Positions 50,255 through 60,464 of a stretch of DNA of 64,000 nt are shown piece by piece (within the stretch, counting starts at the first letter, position 1; the number at the start of each line of letters is the position of its first letter). The stretch spans positions 106,352 through 170,351 of the forward strand of contig CACMVB010000003.1 in the NCBI GenBank assembly GCA_902617025.1. The letters run 5' to 3'. Under the pieces are notes generated by a model. It did no database searches. It saw only the letters and a program-made list of their open reading frames with translations, and was not told the DNA's origin. This DNA is from an uncultured Pelagibacteraceae bacterium. Lineage in GTDB: Bacteria > Pseudomonadota > Alphaproteobacteria > Pelagibacterales > Pelagibacteraceae. The position numbers were made by a program, and so were the translations under genes.

Positions 50255-51628
50255 ATGAATATAATTATATGTGGAGCTGGTAAAGTCGGCTTTTCAATTA
50301 GCAAACAACTATCTGCTCAAGGTCATTCCGTAACTGTAATCGATCAATCGTCTGAGGATATAAAAAAAATTAATGACACTCAAGATGTTAGAGGTATTGT
50401 TGGAAGAGCATCGCTTCCAACAGTTCTAGAAAACGCCGGAGCTGAGCAAGCCGATATGGTTATTGCAGTTACAAGAAACGATGAAACTAATATGATTGTA
50501 TGTCAATTAGCAAGTTCACTATTTAATGTTTCAAAAAAAATCGCTCGGATAAGAACTAAAGATTTCTTAGAAGGCAAATGGGGAAAATTATACAACAAAT
50601 CAAATATTCCCATTGACGTTATTATTTCTCCAGAGATAGAAGTCGCAAAATCCTTATATAGAAGACTAGAAGCCCCTGGAGCTTTAGACAATGTGCCTTT
50701 TGGAAAAAATAAAGTCAAAATGTTGGAAATTTCTATTGAAAAAAACTGCCCAATAAAAAACATTCCTTTAAAAAAATTAACAGAAAAATTTCCTGATTTT
50801 AAAGCTAATATAGTTGGTGCATTAAGAAAAGATAAATTTATATATCTTAAAAAAAATGATCAAATTCTTGAAGATGATAATGTTTATTTAGTTGTGAGTA
50901 GCGACCAATTAAATTCAATATTAAAAGCTTTTGGTCATGAAGAAAAAGTAGCTAAAAATATTTTGATAATCGGTGGCGGGAATATTGGATTAAACTTAGC
51001 TAAAATGCTCGAGGAAAACTTTGAGGACGTAAGAATTAAAATTATTGAAAAAAATAAGAAAAGAGCTGAAGAAATCGCAAATGAATTGTCATCATCAATA
51101 GTAATAAATGGAGATGCCCTTGATGAGGAAATTTTAAAAGAAGCAAATCTTGAGGGATCAGAAACAGTTTTAGCTCTTACTAATGACGATGAAAATAATA
51201 TGATGGCATGTGTATTAGCAGAAAAGACAGGTTTAAAAAAAAGAACTATAGCCATAGTAACTAAATCAAACTACAATTTGCTCCAAGACTCTTTAAATAT
51301 AGATGATCTTGTTGATCCAAGAATGACAACAGTATCTAGAATAATGGAACATGTTCATAAAGGAACAATCGGGACAGTATACTCATTATTAGATGGAGAA
51401 TATGAGTTTATAGAAGCTAAAATTTTAGAAAAATCAGAATTATTGAACAAAAGTATTAGAGATTCTAATTTACATGAAGATATTAGGATAGGAGCTATCG
51501 TAAGAAAAAATCAGGTTATAATTCCAAGATCAAATTTTGTATTTGAAAAAGATGATTTAGTTGTTTTCTTGGCGAAGAGAGAGCAGTTGAAAGCAGTTGA
51601 AAATATTTTTAGTGTCGGCTCTGTTTAA
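50255..51628 (+). CDS. trkA: Trk system potassium uptake protein TrkA
   Basis: Two RCK/TrkA_N domains: IICGAGKVGFSISKQL and LIIGGGNIGLNLAKML. Confidence 0.95.
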   Translation: MNIIICGAGKVGFSISKQLSAQGHSVTVIDQSSEDIKKINDTQDVRGIVGRASLPTVLENAGAEQADMVIAVTRNDETNMIVCQLASSLFNVSKKIARIRTKDFLEGKWGKLYNKSNIPIDVIISPEIEVAKSLYRRLEAPGALDNVPFGKNKVKMLEISIEKNCPIKNIPLKKLTEKFPDFKANIVGALRKDKFIYLKKNDQILEDDNVYLVVSSDQLNSILKAFGHEEKVAKNILIIGGGNIGLNLAKMLEENFEDVRIKIIEKNKKRAEEIANELSSSIVINGDALDEEILKEANLEGSETVLALTNDDENNMMACVLAEKTGLKKRTIAIVTKSNYNLLQDSLNIDDLVDPRMTTVSRIMEHVHKGTIGTVYSLLDGEYEFIEAKILEKSELLNKSIRDSNLHEDIRIGAIVRKNQVIIPRSNFVFEKDDLVVFLAKREQLKAVENIFSVGSV

Positions 51629-51634
51629 GATTTA

Positions 51635-53047
51635 ATGAATTTTAAAAGTATAATTTTTTATTTAGGCTTCTTTTGTTTTCCGATTAGTTTTTTATCATTT
51701 ATAAATATTCTTTATTCTGCTTATTTCGATTTTTTCTTAAGTATAGACGCTTATCTGGCAACACTAATTATATCATTTTTATCAGGCGCAACTTTTTGTT
51801 TTTACGGAAGAAATGCTGACAAAAAAATTAGTTTTATCTCTCAACTAATATTAATCTTGTCAGTCTATTTTTTTATTGGTTTTTTAATATCTTTACCTTT
51901 TTATTTAAGTAATTTTCAAATCAATTTTCAAAGTGCCTATTTTGAGTCTATATCAGGATTAACAGGCACAGGTTTTTCTATATTTAAAAATATAAAATAT
52001 TTAGATCCAACGTTAATTTTATGGAGATCATCATCGCAGTGGATAGGTGGGCTTTATTTTTTAATATTATTGATTTTACTATTTTCTAATAAATCATTTA
52101 ATTTCAAAATGACACAACTTACTTATTCTGGTGACAACAATTTTAAGTCAAAAGAAAATATAAAAAACAATATTTTAAAAATATTTATTTTTTATATTAT
52201 ACTAACTTTTCTTTGTCTTACTTTATTGAGTATGTCAGGAATAAGACTCTTTAATTCATTAAACTTAAGCATGACTTTAATTTCTGGTGGAGGATTTTTG
52301 CCCTCAGATAATTTAAGCAATATTATATCAACCACTTTTCAAAAATTTGTAATAATTTTTCTATTAATTTTATCAATGTTAAACTTCTTCTTGTTATTTA
52401 ATCTTTTCAATAAGAAAGTATTATTAAAAGACCATAAAGAAGATTTATATTTGTTATCAATTTCTCTAATTTTAACTCTATTAATCTTTTTTTATAATTA
52501 CGACTTATTAGATGTAATTATTTCTGTAATAAGCAGCTTAGCCAATTCTGGATTAACTCTAATGAGTTCAGATAGTAATTTAAGCCTATATTTTCTTTTA
52601 ATTACTATAATAGGAGGTTCATTAATTTCAAATAGTTCTGGAATAAAATTAACAAGATTTTATATTCTATTAAAAATTACATCTTCTGAAATAATAAAAT
52701 TAATTAGCCCAAACAGTGTAACTAATAGAACTATTTTTAGTAGTGAACACAAAATAACAGATGAAAATATAAAAATCTCTTTTCTTATATTTATCTCTTT
52801 TTTCATAAGTTTATTTATACTTTCTAGTTTATTGGTAATTGATAACATCGGATTTGACCGTTCATTTAAAATATCAATATTAACTTTAACTAATACTGTG
52901 AATTCAGAAATTTATAATTTAGAAAATTTTAATTTTTCAAATTTACTAACATCATCAAAAATTAGCTTGATTATTTTTATGATAATTGGAAAAATTGAGT
53001 TAATATCAATTTTTTTAATATTCAAAAAAATTTTATTTAAGGAATAA
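51635..53047 (+). CDS. trkH: TrkH-family potassium uptake membrane protein
   Basis: P-loop-like SISGLTGTGFSIF, LISGGGFLP, SLANSGLTL; coupled to trkA. Confidence 0.88.
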   Translation: MNFKSIIFYLGFFCFPISFLSFINILYSAYFDFFLSIDAYLATLIISFLSGATFCFYGRNADKKISFISQLILILSVYFFIGFLISLPFYLSNFQINFQSAYFESISGLTGTGFSIFKNIKYLDPTLILWRSSSQWIGGLYFLILLILLFSNKSFNFKMTQLTYSGDNNFKSKENIKNNILKIFIFYIILTFLCLTLLSMSGIRLFNSLNLSMTLISGGGFLPSDNLSNIISTTFQKFVIIFLLILSMLNFFLLFNLFNKKVLLKDHKEDLYLLSISLILTLLIFFYNYDLLDVIISVISSLANSGLTLMSSDSNLSLYFLLITIIGGSLISNSSGIKLTRFYILLKITSSEIIKLISPNSVTNRTIFSSEHKITDENIKISFLIFISFFISLFILSSLLVIDNIGFDRSFKISILTLTNTVNSEIYNLENFNFSNLLTSSKISLIIFMIIGKIELISIFLIFKKILFKE

Positions 53048-54094
53048 ATGTCAAAAATTGTAATTATTGGTGCAGGTGCAATGGGATCAGCTTTTGCTTT
53101 ACCTTGTTTAGATAATAATCATGATATAAATATTGTTGGGACACACCTAGAAAACGATTTTATTGATGAATTAAAAAAAAATAACAATTTACACCCAGGA
53201 TTAAAAGTAGAAATCCCACAAGAAGTAAAAATATTTAAGTTTGAAAAATTTGATGAGTTATTGAAATCAAATGTTGAATTGATAGTACTTGGTGTAAGCT
53301 CAAAAGGAATAGAATGGGTGGCAGATCAATTAAGTAGAATTTATCATGATGGAAAGGTTCCAAAATTGTTAATGCTTACAAAAGGCTTAAGTATTCATAA
53401 TAATGAATATGAATTATTAGTAGGTAAACTAGAAAGATTATTAGTAAAAAGAAAAATTAAAAATGTTGATATATCAGCAGTAGGAGGACCTTGTTTGGCC
53501 ACAGGTTTAGCTAATAGAGTTCACAGCAGTGTAGTAATTGCAAACAAAAATATTCAAATAGCTAAGAAAATAGCTGATATGCTTAACACAAGTTATTATC
53601 ATACATCTTATTCAGATGATCTAAATGGAGTTGAAGTATCAGCTGCAATTAAAAATATTTTTTCTATGGCAGTTGGAGCTGCAAAGGGATTGTGTAGTAA
53701 AAATATATCTAATGACATTAGAGAAAAGAATTATTTAAATACTGCCTCAGTGCTTATTAAACAATCAATTTTTGAAATGGAAATTTTTGTAGAGCATCTA
53801 AAAGGAAAAAAAGAGACCGTTAAAGGGTTAGCTGGATTAGGAGATCTCTACGTAAGTTCGGGCGGAGGAAGAAATGCTAAAATGGGAGCTTATATTGGAG
53901 AAGGCTTAACATTCTCAGAAGCAAAAAAAACAAAAATGGAAAAAGTTACTGTTGAAGGAGCTGATCTAGCAAAAGAGATAGCAAAAAAAGTAAATCAAGA
54001 TTTTGACGAAAAAAAATTACCTTTAATGCTAAGTATGATTAATGCTATTGTTGAAGATAAAAAACTTGATTTAAATTGGGAATCTTTTAGATGA
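53048..54094 (+). CDS. gpsA: Divergent NAD(P)-dependent glycerol-3-phosphate dehydrogenase (GpsA-like)
   Basis: IVIIGAGAMGSAFALPC, LTKGLS, GVEVSAAIKNIFSMAVGAAKGL, GLAGLGDLYVSSGGGRNAKMGAYIGEG. Confidence 0.82.
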   Translation: MSKIVIIGAGAMGSAFALPCLDNNHDINIVGTHLENDFIDELKKNNNLHPGLKVEIPQEVKIFKFEKFDELLKSNVELIVLGVSSKGIEWVADQLSRIYHDGKVPKLLMLTKGLSIHNNEYELLVGKLERLLVKRKIKNVDISAVGGPCLATGLANRVHSSVVIANKNIQIAKKIADMLNTSYYHTSYSDDLNGVEVSAAIKNIFSMAVGAAKGLCSKNISNDIREKNYLNTASVLIKQSIFEMEIFVEHLKGKKETVKGLAGLGDLYVSSGGGRNAKMGAYIGEGLTFSEAKKTKMEKVTVEGADLAKEIAKKVNQDFDEKKLPLMLSMINAIVEDKKLDLNWESFR

Positions 54095-55572
54095 AGAAGT
54101 TTATTATTTCAATTGATGCAGGAACAACATCTAATAGATCAATATTATTTGATTTGAAAGGTAAGCCAATTTTTTCTTCACAAAAAGAATTTACGCAATA
54201 TTTTCCGAAAAGTGGGTGGGTTGAACATAATCCAGATGAAATTTGGAAAACAACAATAAAAACTTTAAAGGACGTGATACAAAAAGCTAAACGTCTAAAA
54301 GGCAAAATCCTAAGCATTGGAATTACCAACCAAAGAGAGACCACGGTTTTATGGGATAAGAAAACAGGCAAACCTGTTTATAAAGCTATTGTTTGGCAAG
54401 ATAGAAGAACTGAAGATTTTTGTAAAAAGTTGAGAAAGCAAAATAAGGATACAATGGTTTTTAATAAAACCGGACTTTTGATTGACTCATATTTTTCAGG
54501 AACAAAAATTAAATGGATCCTAGATAATGTTCCAAAAGCACGGCAATTAATGAATAAGAAACAGTTGTTATTTGGAACTATTGATAGTTTTTTAATTTGG
54601 AGACTAACAAAGGGAAAAGTTCATGCTACAGATGCAACAAATGCTAGCAGGACAATGATATATAATATCTCCTCAAATAAATGGGATGATGCAATATTAA
54701 ATTTGCTAAAAATCAAAAAACATATTCTTCCCGAAGTAAAAAATTGTGCTGATGATTACGGTCAGACTCACTCATCGATTACAGGTAAGTCTATACCAAT
54801 AAATGGCGTAGTAGGGGATCAGCAATCAGCTACAATTGGACAATGTTGTTTTGAACCAGGTTCTTTAAAGAGCACTTATGGAACTGGAGCTTTTGTATTA
54901 TTAAATACTGGTTCTAAAAAGATTTACTCAAAAAATAGATTATTAACGACTATTGCTTACAGAATTAATGGAAAGACAACTTATGCGATGGAGGGGTCTA
55001 TTTTTATAGCTGGAGCAGGTATTCAATGGTTAAGAGATAGAATGAAATTTTTTAAGAAAGCTCCTGAAACAGAAAAAATAGTTAAATCACTTAAAGATAA
55101 CAATGATATTTATTTAGTTCCAGCTTTCACTGGATTAGGCGCACCTTATTGGAACGCTAATGCAAGAGGAGTGTTAAGTGGTATAACAAGAGACACAAGC
55201 CCAAAAGAAATAGTAAGAGCTACAATTGAAGCAGTGGCTTACCAAACTCATGATCTTTTTGAAGCCATGAAACACGACGGTTTAAGACCAAAAATTGTAA
55301 AAGTAGATGGTGGAATGGTTATGAATAATTGGTTTTCACAATTTTTATCTGACATTGTAAACGTAAAAGTTTTAAGACCAAAAGTACAAGAAACAACTGC
55401 ATTAGGTGCAGCTTTTATGGCTGGTCTTAATATTGGAGTTTACAAATCCTTAAAAGATATTTCTAAAAACTGGCAATTGGATAAAAAGTTTTCCTCAAAA
55501 ATGAAAAATTCATCGAGAAACATTCTAATTGATGGCTGGGAAAAAGCTGTTAAGCGCGCCTTAATCAACTAA
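54091..55572 (+). CDS. glpK: Glycerol kinase
   Basis: SIDAGTTSNRSILFD, GITNQRETTVLWDKKTGKPVYKAIVWQDRRT, YGTGAFVLLNTG, KVDGGMVMNNWFSQF. Confidence 0.96.
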   Translation: MKKFIISIDAGTTSNRSILFDLKGKPIFSSQKEFTQYFPKSGWVEHNPDEIWKTTIKTLKDVIQKAKRLKGKILSIGITNQRETTVLWDKKTGKPVYKAIVWQDRRTEDFCKKLRKQNKDTMVFNKTGLLIDSYFSGTKIKWILDNVPKARQLMNKKQLLFGTIDSFLIWRLTKGKVHATDATNASRTMIYNISSNKWDDAILNLLKIKKHILPEVKNCADDYGQTHSSITGKSIPINGVVGDQQSATIGQCCFEPGSLKSTYGTGAFVLLNTGSKKIYSKNRLLTTIAYRINGKTTYAMEGSIFIAGAGIQWLRDRMKFFKKAPETEKIVKSLKDNNDIYLVPAFTGLGAPYWNANARGVLSGITRDTSPKEIVRATIEAVAYQTHDLFEAMKHDGLRPKIVKVDGGMVMNNWFSQFLSDIVNVKVLRPKVQETTALGAAFMAGLNIGVYKSLKDISKNWQLDKKFSSKMKNSSRNILIDGWEKAVKRALIN

Positions 55573-55677
55573 TACACACTTAAGAGTTGTAATTTGGAAA
55601 CTTTCTGCACTGTACTTTTTAGTTTTATTTTGGTTCAATAAGAAATCAAAAAACAACAACAACGAGGGAAATAATCT

Positions 55678-57411
55678 ATGTTTAAAACATTAAAGAATAT
55701 TTTAGCTGTTGCTGTTTCAATTTCTCTTATAACTATTTCTAACGCTGTAGCTGACGGACACGGAGCTGCAATTAAGAAATGGTCTAATGGTGAGTTTAGT
55801 CTTTCAACAATTTCTGCAAAAGAAAGAGAGAAAGAACTTAATTGGTTTCATGATGCTGCAAAGCCATTCAAAGGAATGGAAATAAATGTATTGTCAGAAA
55901 CAATTCCAACTCACGAATATGAGTCAAAAGTTTTAACAAAAGCTTTTGAAGAAATAACTGGAATTAAAGTTAATCACCAGTTACTTGGAGAAGGAGAAGT
56001 AGTACAAGCTGTACAAACTCAAATGCAAACTGGAAGAAACTTATATGATGCATACATCAATGACTCTGATTTGATCGGTACGCACTCAAGACTTCAGTTA
56101 GCAGTAAACTTAACAAAGTGGATGAAAGGTGAAGGTAAAGATGTAACTTTACCAACATTAGATATCGATGATTTCATCGGTAAATCATTTACTACAGGTC
56201 CAGATGGTGATTTATATCAATTACCTGACCAACAATTTGCTAACCTTTACTGGTTTAGAAAAGATTGGTTTGACAGACCTGAAATCAAAAAAGGTTTCAA
56301 AGCTAAATACGGATACGATCTAGGTGTACCAGTAAACTGGTCTGCTTACGAAGATATCGCTGAATACTTTACAAAAGACGTAAAGAATATTGACGGTGTT
56401 AGAGTATACGGTCACATGGACTACGGTAAGAGAGCTCCAGACTTAGGATGGAGAATGACTGACGCGTGGTTATCAATGGCTGGCGCAGGTTCAGTTGGTA
56501 AACCAAATGGTGTACCAGTTGACGAGTGGGGAATAAGAATGGAAAAAGGTTCTTGTAACCCAGTTGGTGCTGACGTAGCAAGAGGTGGGGCTGCTAATGG
56601 TCCTGCTGCCGTATATGCAATCAGAAAATGGGACGAGTGGTTAAGAGCTTATGCCCCTCCAGGTGCTGCAGCGATGGACTTCTATCAGTCTCTGCCAGCT
56701 TTATCATCAGGAAACGTTGCACAGCAAATTTTCTGGTATACAGCATTCACGGCATCAATGGTTGCTCCAAAGAGTTCTGGAAACAAAACAGTTGATGATA
56801 ACGGTAATCCTTTATGGAGAATGGGACCATCACCAAAAGGTCCTTACTGGGATGAAGGTATGAAGCTTGGTTATCAAGATGCTGGATCATGGACTTTATT
56901 TAAGTCTACTCCAGTTGATAGAAGAAAAGCTGCATGGCTATACGCTCAGTTTGTAGTATCAAAAACTGTTGATCTTAAGAAAAGTGATGTTGGTTTAACT
57001 ATCATTAGAGATAGTACAATTAATCACAAGCACTTTACTAAAAGAGCTCCAAAACTTGGTGGACTTGTAGAATTCTACAGATCTAAAAATAGAGTATTGT
57101 GGTCACCGACAGGTATCAATGTTCCGGACTATCCGAAACTTGCTCAAATCTGGTGGCAACAAATTGGAGATGTAAACTCAGGTGCGTTTACTCCACAACA
57201 AGCTATGGATCGTCTTGCAGAAGAGATGAACTTAGTTATGTCTCGTATGGAAGCTGCTGATAAAGCAAACAATACATACGGTGGATGTGGTCCAAGATTA
57301 GCTAAGCCGAAAGGCGCTGATTATTGGTTGAAACAACCAGGATCGCCAAAAGCTAAACGTGATGAGAAACCTAAAGGTAAAACAGTTCCATTCGAAAGAG
57401 CTTGGAAGTAA
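55678..57411 (+). CDS. glpV: Glycerol-type ABC transporter periplasmic substrate-binding protein (GlpV-like)
   Basis: Signal peptide; family 1 solute-binding protein; immediately precedes GlpS/T/P/Q/U-like genes and follows glpK. Confidence 0.85.
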   Translation: MFKTLKNILAVAVSISLITISNAVADGHGAAIKKWSNGEFSLSTISAKEREKELNWFHDAAKPFKGMEINVLSETIPTHEYESKVLTKAFEEITGIKVNHQLLGEGEVVQAVQTQMQTGRNLYDAYINDSDLIGTHSRLQLAVNLTKWMKGEGKDVTLPTLDIDDFIGKSFTTGPDGDLYQLPDQQFANLYWFRKDWFDRPEIKKGFKAKYGYDLGVPVNWSAYEDIAEYFTKDVKNIDGVRVYGHMDYGKRAPDLGWRMTDAWLSMAGAGSVGKPNGVPVDEWGIRMEKGSCNPVGADVARGGAANGPAAVYAIRKWDEWLRAYAPPGAAAMDFYQSLPALSSGNVAQQIFWYTAFTASMVAPKSSGNKTVDDNGNPLWRMGPSPKGPYWDEGMKLGYQDAGSWTLFKSTPVDRRKAAWLYAQFVVSKTVDLKKSDVGLTIIRDSTINHKHFTKRAPKLGGLVEFYRSKNRVLWSPTGINVPDYPKLAQIWWQQIGDVNSGAFTPQQAMDRLAEEMNLVMSRMEAADKANNTYGGCGPRLAKPKGADYWLKQPGSPKAKRDEKPKGKTVPFERAWK

Positions 57412-57431
57412 TTTAGGTTTAATCTAAATTT

Positions 57432-57459
57432 AAAGGGGGCTTAACGGCCCCCTTTTTTT
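57432..57459 (+). terminator. Rho-independent terminator-like hairpin between glpV and glpS
   Basis: GGGGGC-TTAACG-GCCCCC followed by T7. Confidence 0.88.
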
Positions 57460-57479
57460 AAAACAGATTTCAAAAAAAT

Positions 57480-58544
57480 ATGAGCTTAGAATTAAAAAAC
57501 GTAGAAAAAAAAATAGGGTTAGATACTCATATTTATCCAACAAATTTAAAATTAGAAAAAAATACAATTAATATTCTCTTAGGGTCTACTTTAGCCGGAA
57601 AGACGACTTTAATGCAGATTATGGCTGGCCTAGATAAACCAACATCAGGAGAGATTTGGTTTAACAATGAGAATGTGACAGGTATGAAAGTTCAAAAAAG
57701 AAATGTCTCAATGGTTTACCAGCAATTTATTAATTACCCCAATTTCACAGTTTATGACAACATTGCATCCCCATTAAAAATTACTGGAGTAAGTTCAGAT
57801 GAAACAAAACAAAGAGTTGGGAAAGTTGCAGAATTACTAAAACTCTCTGGAATGTTGAATAAAAAACCAAATGAGCTTTCTGGAGGACAACAACAAAGAA
57901 CTGCTTTAGCAAGAGCACTTGTAAAAGACTCAGACCTAATTCTTTTAGATGAACCACTTGCAAACTTAGATTTTAAATTAAGAGAAGAATTAAGAGAAGA
58001 ATTACCAAAATTATTTGAAAATAGAGATTGTATTGTAGTTTACGCAACCACAGAACCCTCAGAAGCTCTACTCTTAGGCGGTAATACTGCAACGTTACAG
58101 GAAGGTAAGATTATTCAATATGGAAAAACTTTAGATACTTATAATAAACCTAACTCTTTAGTTTCAGCCCAGGTCTTTAGTGATCCACCAATGAATATTG
58201 CTAAAATAAAAAAATCAGGAGACCAGTGTTCATTTTTACAAAATGACATTCAATGGAAAACTAAATTAAATATCAAAGATGGTGAATATAAAGTAGGTAT
58301 TCGACCCCACAATATTACCACGTATAAAGAGGGCAACAATACACTTGAGATAAAAGGTAAAGTTTTAATTTCTGAAATTAGTGGCTCTGAGAGCTTAATC
58401 CACTTTACTAACGGAAATTTGAGTTGGGTTTCTTTATCAAACGGAGTTTTTCAAAAAAACGTTGGCGATGAGATGAACTTGTACATGAATACAGATGAGT
58501 TTGTTTATTTTGATCAAAATGAAAGGTTAGTATCTAATGGCTAA
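57480..58544 (+). CDS. glpS: Glycerol ABC transporter ATPase GlpS-like
   Basis: LLGSTLAGKTTLMQIMAGLD, VSMVYQQFINYPNFTVYDNIASPL, LSGGQQQRTALARALVKD, LLDEPLANLD. Confidence 0.85.
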   Translation: MSLELKNVEKKIGLDTHIYPTNLKLEKNTINILLGSTLAGKTTLMQIMAGLDKPTSGEIWFNNENVTGMKVQKRNVSMVYQQFINYPNFTVYDNIASPLKITGVSSDETKQRVGKVAELLKLSGMLNKKPNELSGGQQQRTALARALVKDSDLILLDEPLANLDFKLREELREELPKLFENRDCIVVYATTEPSEALLLGGNTATLQEGKIIQYGKTLDTYNKPNSLVSAQVFSDPPMNIAKIKKSGDQCSFLQNDIQWKTKLNIKDGEYKVGIRPHNITTYKEGNNTLEIKGKVLISEISGSESLIHFTNGNLSWVSLSNGVFQKNVGDEMNLYMNTDEFVYFDQNERLVSNG

Positions 58545-59601
58545 AGTTACATTGAAAGGTTTAAGCCATAGTTATTTAAAAACTCAGTCTTCAGAAGCTG
58601 ACTGGGCAATCAGAGGAGTAGACATTGATTGGAATGATGGTGGCGCTTACGCTTTATTAGGCCCTTCAGGTTGTGGAAAGACAACATTGTTAAATATCAT
58701 TTCTGGATTAATTACACCAACTAAAGGCGATATATTATTTGATGATAAAGTTATTTCAGGGTTGAATCCTGTAGAGAGAAATATTGCACAGATTTTTCAA
58801 TTCCCGGTTATTTATGACACGATGACAGTGTATGATAATTTAGCTTTTCCTTTAAGAAATAGAAAAATTCCAGAGGAAGAAATCAAAGCAAAAGTTCATG
58901 AGATAGCAGAAATGTTAGAATTATCTTCAACATTAAATAATAGAGCTTCTGGTCTAACTGCAGATGGTAAACAAAAAATTTCACTAGGGCGTGGATTGGT
59001 AAGATCAGATGTAAATGCTATTATGTTTGATGAACCATTAACAGTAATCGATCCACATTTGAAATGGATTTTAAGATCTAAACTTAAAGAACTTCATCAA
59101 AAGATTAATAGAACAATGATTTATGTTACACACGATCAAACAGAAGCTTTAACATTTGCTGATCAAGTAGTTGTAATGCATGAAGGTCAAATTGTTCAAA
59201 CAGGAACACCAGTAGATTTGTTTGAAAAACCAAAGCATACATTTGTTGGATATTTTATTGGTTCACCAGGCATGAATGTTTTACCTTGTCAAATTAAAGG
59301 AAATGATGTGATCGTTAATGGAAAAAAAATAGAAACTCACCAACAAATTAAAAAAAGTAATTTTAACAAGACAGAGGTTGGTGTGAGACCTGAATTTATA
59401 TCTTTTAGTAATGAAGGAGTTCCAGTTAAAGTTTTATCGGTAAGCAATACTGGAAGGCATAAAATTGTAGATACCGAAAGTGAAACCGGAAAAATTAAAA
59501 TCATTGCAAAATCTAATGAAGATATACCTTCAGGATCTGCATTTTTAAAATTTAAAAAAGAATATACTTACACATATGGAGATAGTTGGATAATTGAATG
59601 A
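58537..59601 (+). CDS. glpT: Glycerol ABC transporter ATPase GlpT-like
   Basis: LLGPSGCGKTTLLNIISGL, IAQIFQFPVIYDTMTVYDNLAFPL, LTADGKQKISLGRGLV, YVTHDQTEALTFADQV. Confidence 0.85.
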   Translation: MAKVTLKGLSHSYLKTQSSEADWAIRGVDIDWNDGGAYALLGPSGCGKTTLLNIISGLITPTKGDILFDDKVISGLNPVERNIAQIFQFPVIYDTMTVYDNLAFPLRNRKIPEEEIKAKVHEIAEMLELSSTLNNRASGLTADGKQKISLGRGLVRSDVNAIMFDEPLTVIDPHLKWILRSKLKELHQKINRTMIYVTHDQTEALTFADQVVVMHEGQIVQTGTPVDLFEKPKHTFVGYFIGSPGMNVLPCQIKGNDVIVNGKKIETHQQIKKSNFNKTEVGVRPEFISFSNEGVPVKVLSVSNTGRHKIVDTESETGKIKIIAKSNEDIPSGSAFLKFKKEYTYTYGDSWIIE

Positions 59602-60464
59602 ATAAAACAGTAAATCAAAAAGCATGGTTCTTTGTAATACCGGTATTTGTACTGGTAGCTTTCAATGCCATTATCCCACTAATGACAGTAGTAAACTATG
59701 CTTTCCAGGAAACTTTTGGGAATAATGTTTTTATGTGGGAAGGCACAAGATGGTTTAAACAAATCATGTTATCCGAAAGATTTCACGCATCACTCGGTAG
59801 ACAATTTTTATTTACATTTATAATTTTATTTATTCAAATTCCATTAGGAATAGCTATTGCTCTTACTATGCCTAAAGAGGGAATAGGAGTACCCGTTTGT
59901 TTAGTTTTAATGTCCATGCCACTTTTAATTCCTTGGAACGTTGTAGGAGCTATGTGGAATATTTTTGCGTTACCAGATATTGGTTTTTTAGGTCATTCAC
60001 TTAATGCTTTGGGATTTGATTATAACTTTACTCAACAAATTGGCGATGCTTGGTTCACAACTATACTAATGGATGTATGGCATTGGACATCGTTAGTAGT
60101 TTTATTGTCTTATGCAGGATTAAGATCTATCCAACCTGCTTACTATCAAGCAGCAGAAATTGATGGGGCTAGTCGTTGGGCAATTTTTACGAAAATTGAA
60201 TTACCTAAAATGAAAAAAGTATTAACGATAGCAATACTTTTAAGATTTATGGACAGTTTCATGATTTATACAGAGCCATTTGTTTTAACTGGAGGCGGTC
60301 CAGGCAATGCTACTGCATTTTTATCTATAGACTTAGTTAAAATGGCATTAGGACAGTTTGATTTAGGACCAGCTGCTGCGATGTCGTTGATATACTTTTT
60401 TATAGTACTTTTAGTTTGTTGGGTATTCTACACATTAATGATGAGAAATGAGGAGAAATCATGA
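59598..60464 (+). CDS. glpP: Glycerol ABC transporter permease GlpP-like
   Basis: Six TM; EIDGASRWAIFTKIELPKMKKV EAA-loop; follows glpT. Confidence 0.87.
   Translation: MNKTVNQKAWFFVIPVFVLVAFNAIIPLMTVVNYAFQETFGNNVFMWEGTRWFKQIMLSERFHASLGRQFLFTFIILFIQIPLGIAIALTMPKEGIGVPVCLVLMSMPLLIPWNVVGAMWNIFALPDIGFLGHSLNALGFDYNFTQQIGDAWFTTILMDVWHWTSLVVLLSYAGLRSIQPAYYQAAEIDGASRWAIFTKIELPKMKKVLTIAILLRFMDSFMIYTEPFVLTGGGPGNATAFLSIDLVKMALGQFDLGPAAAMSLIYFFIVLLVCWVFYTLMMRNEEKS

Noticed and set aside
50935-51255. 106-aa minus-strand ORF within trkA
   Set aside because: Antisense shadow ORF inside a gene with clear RCK motifs.
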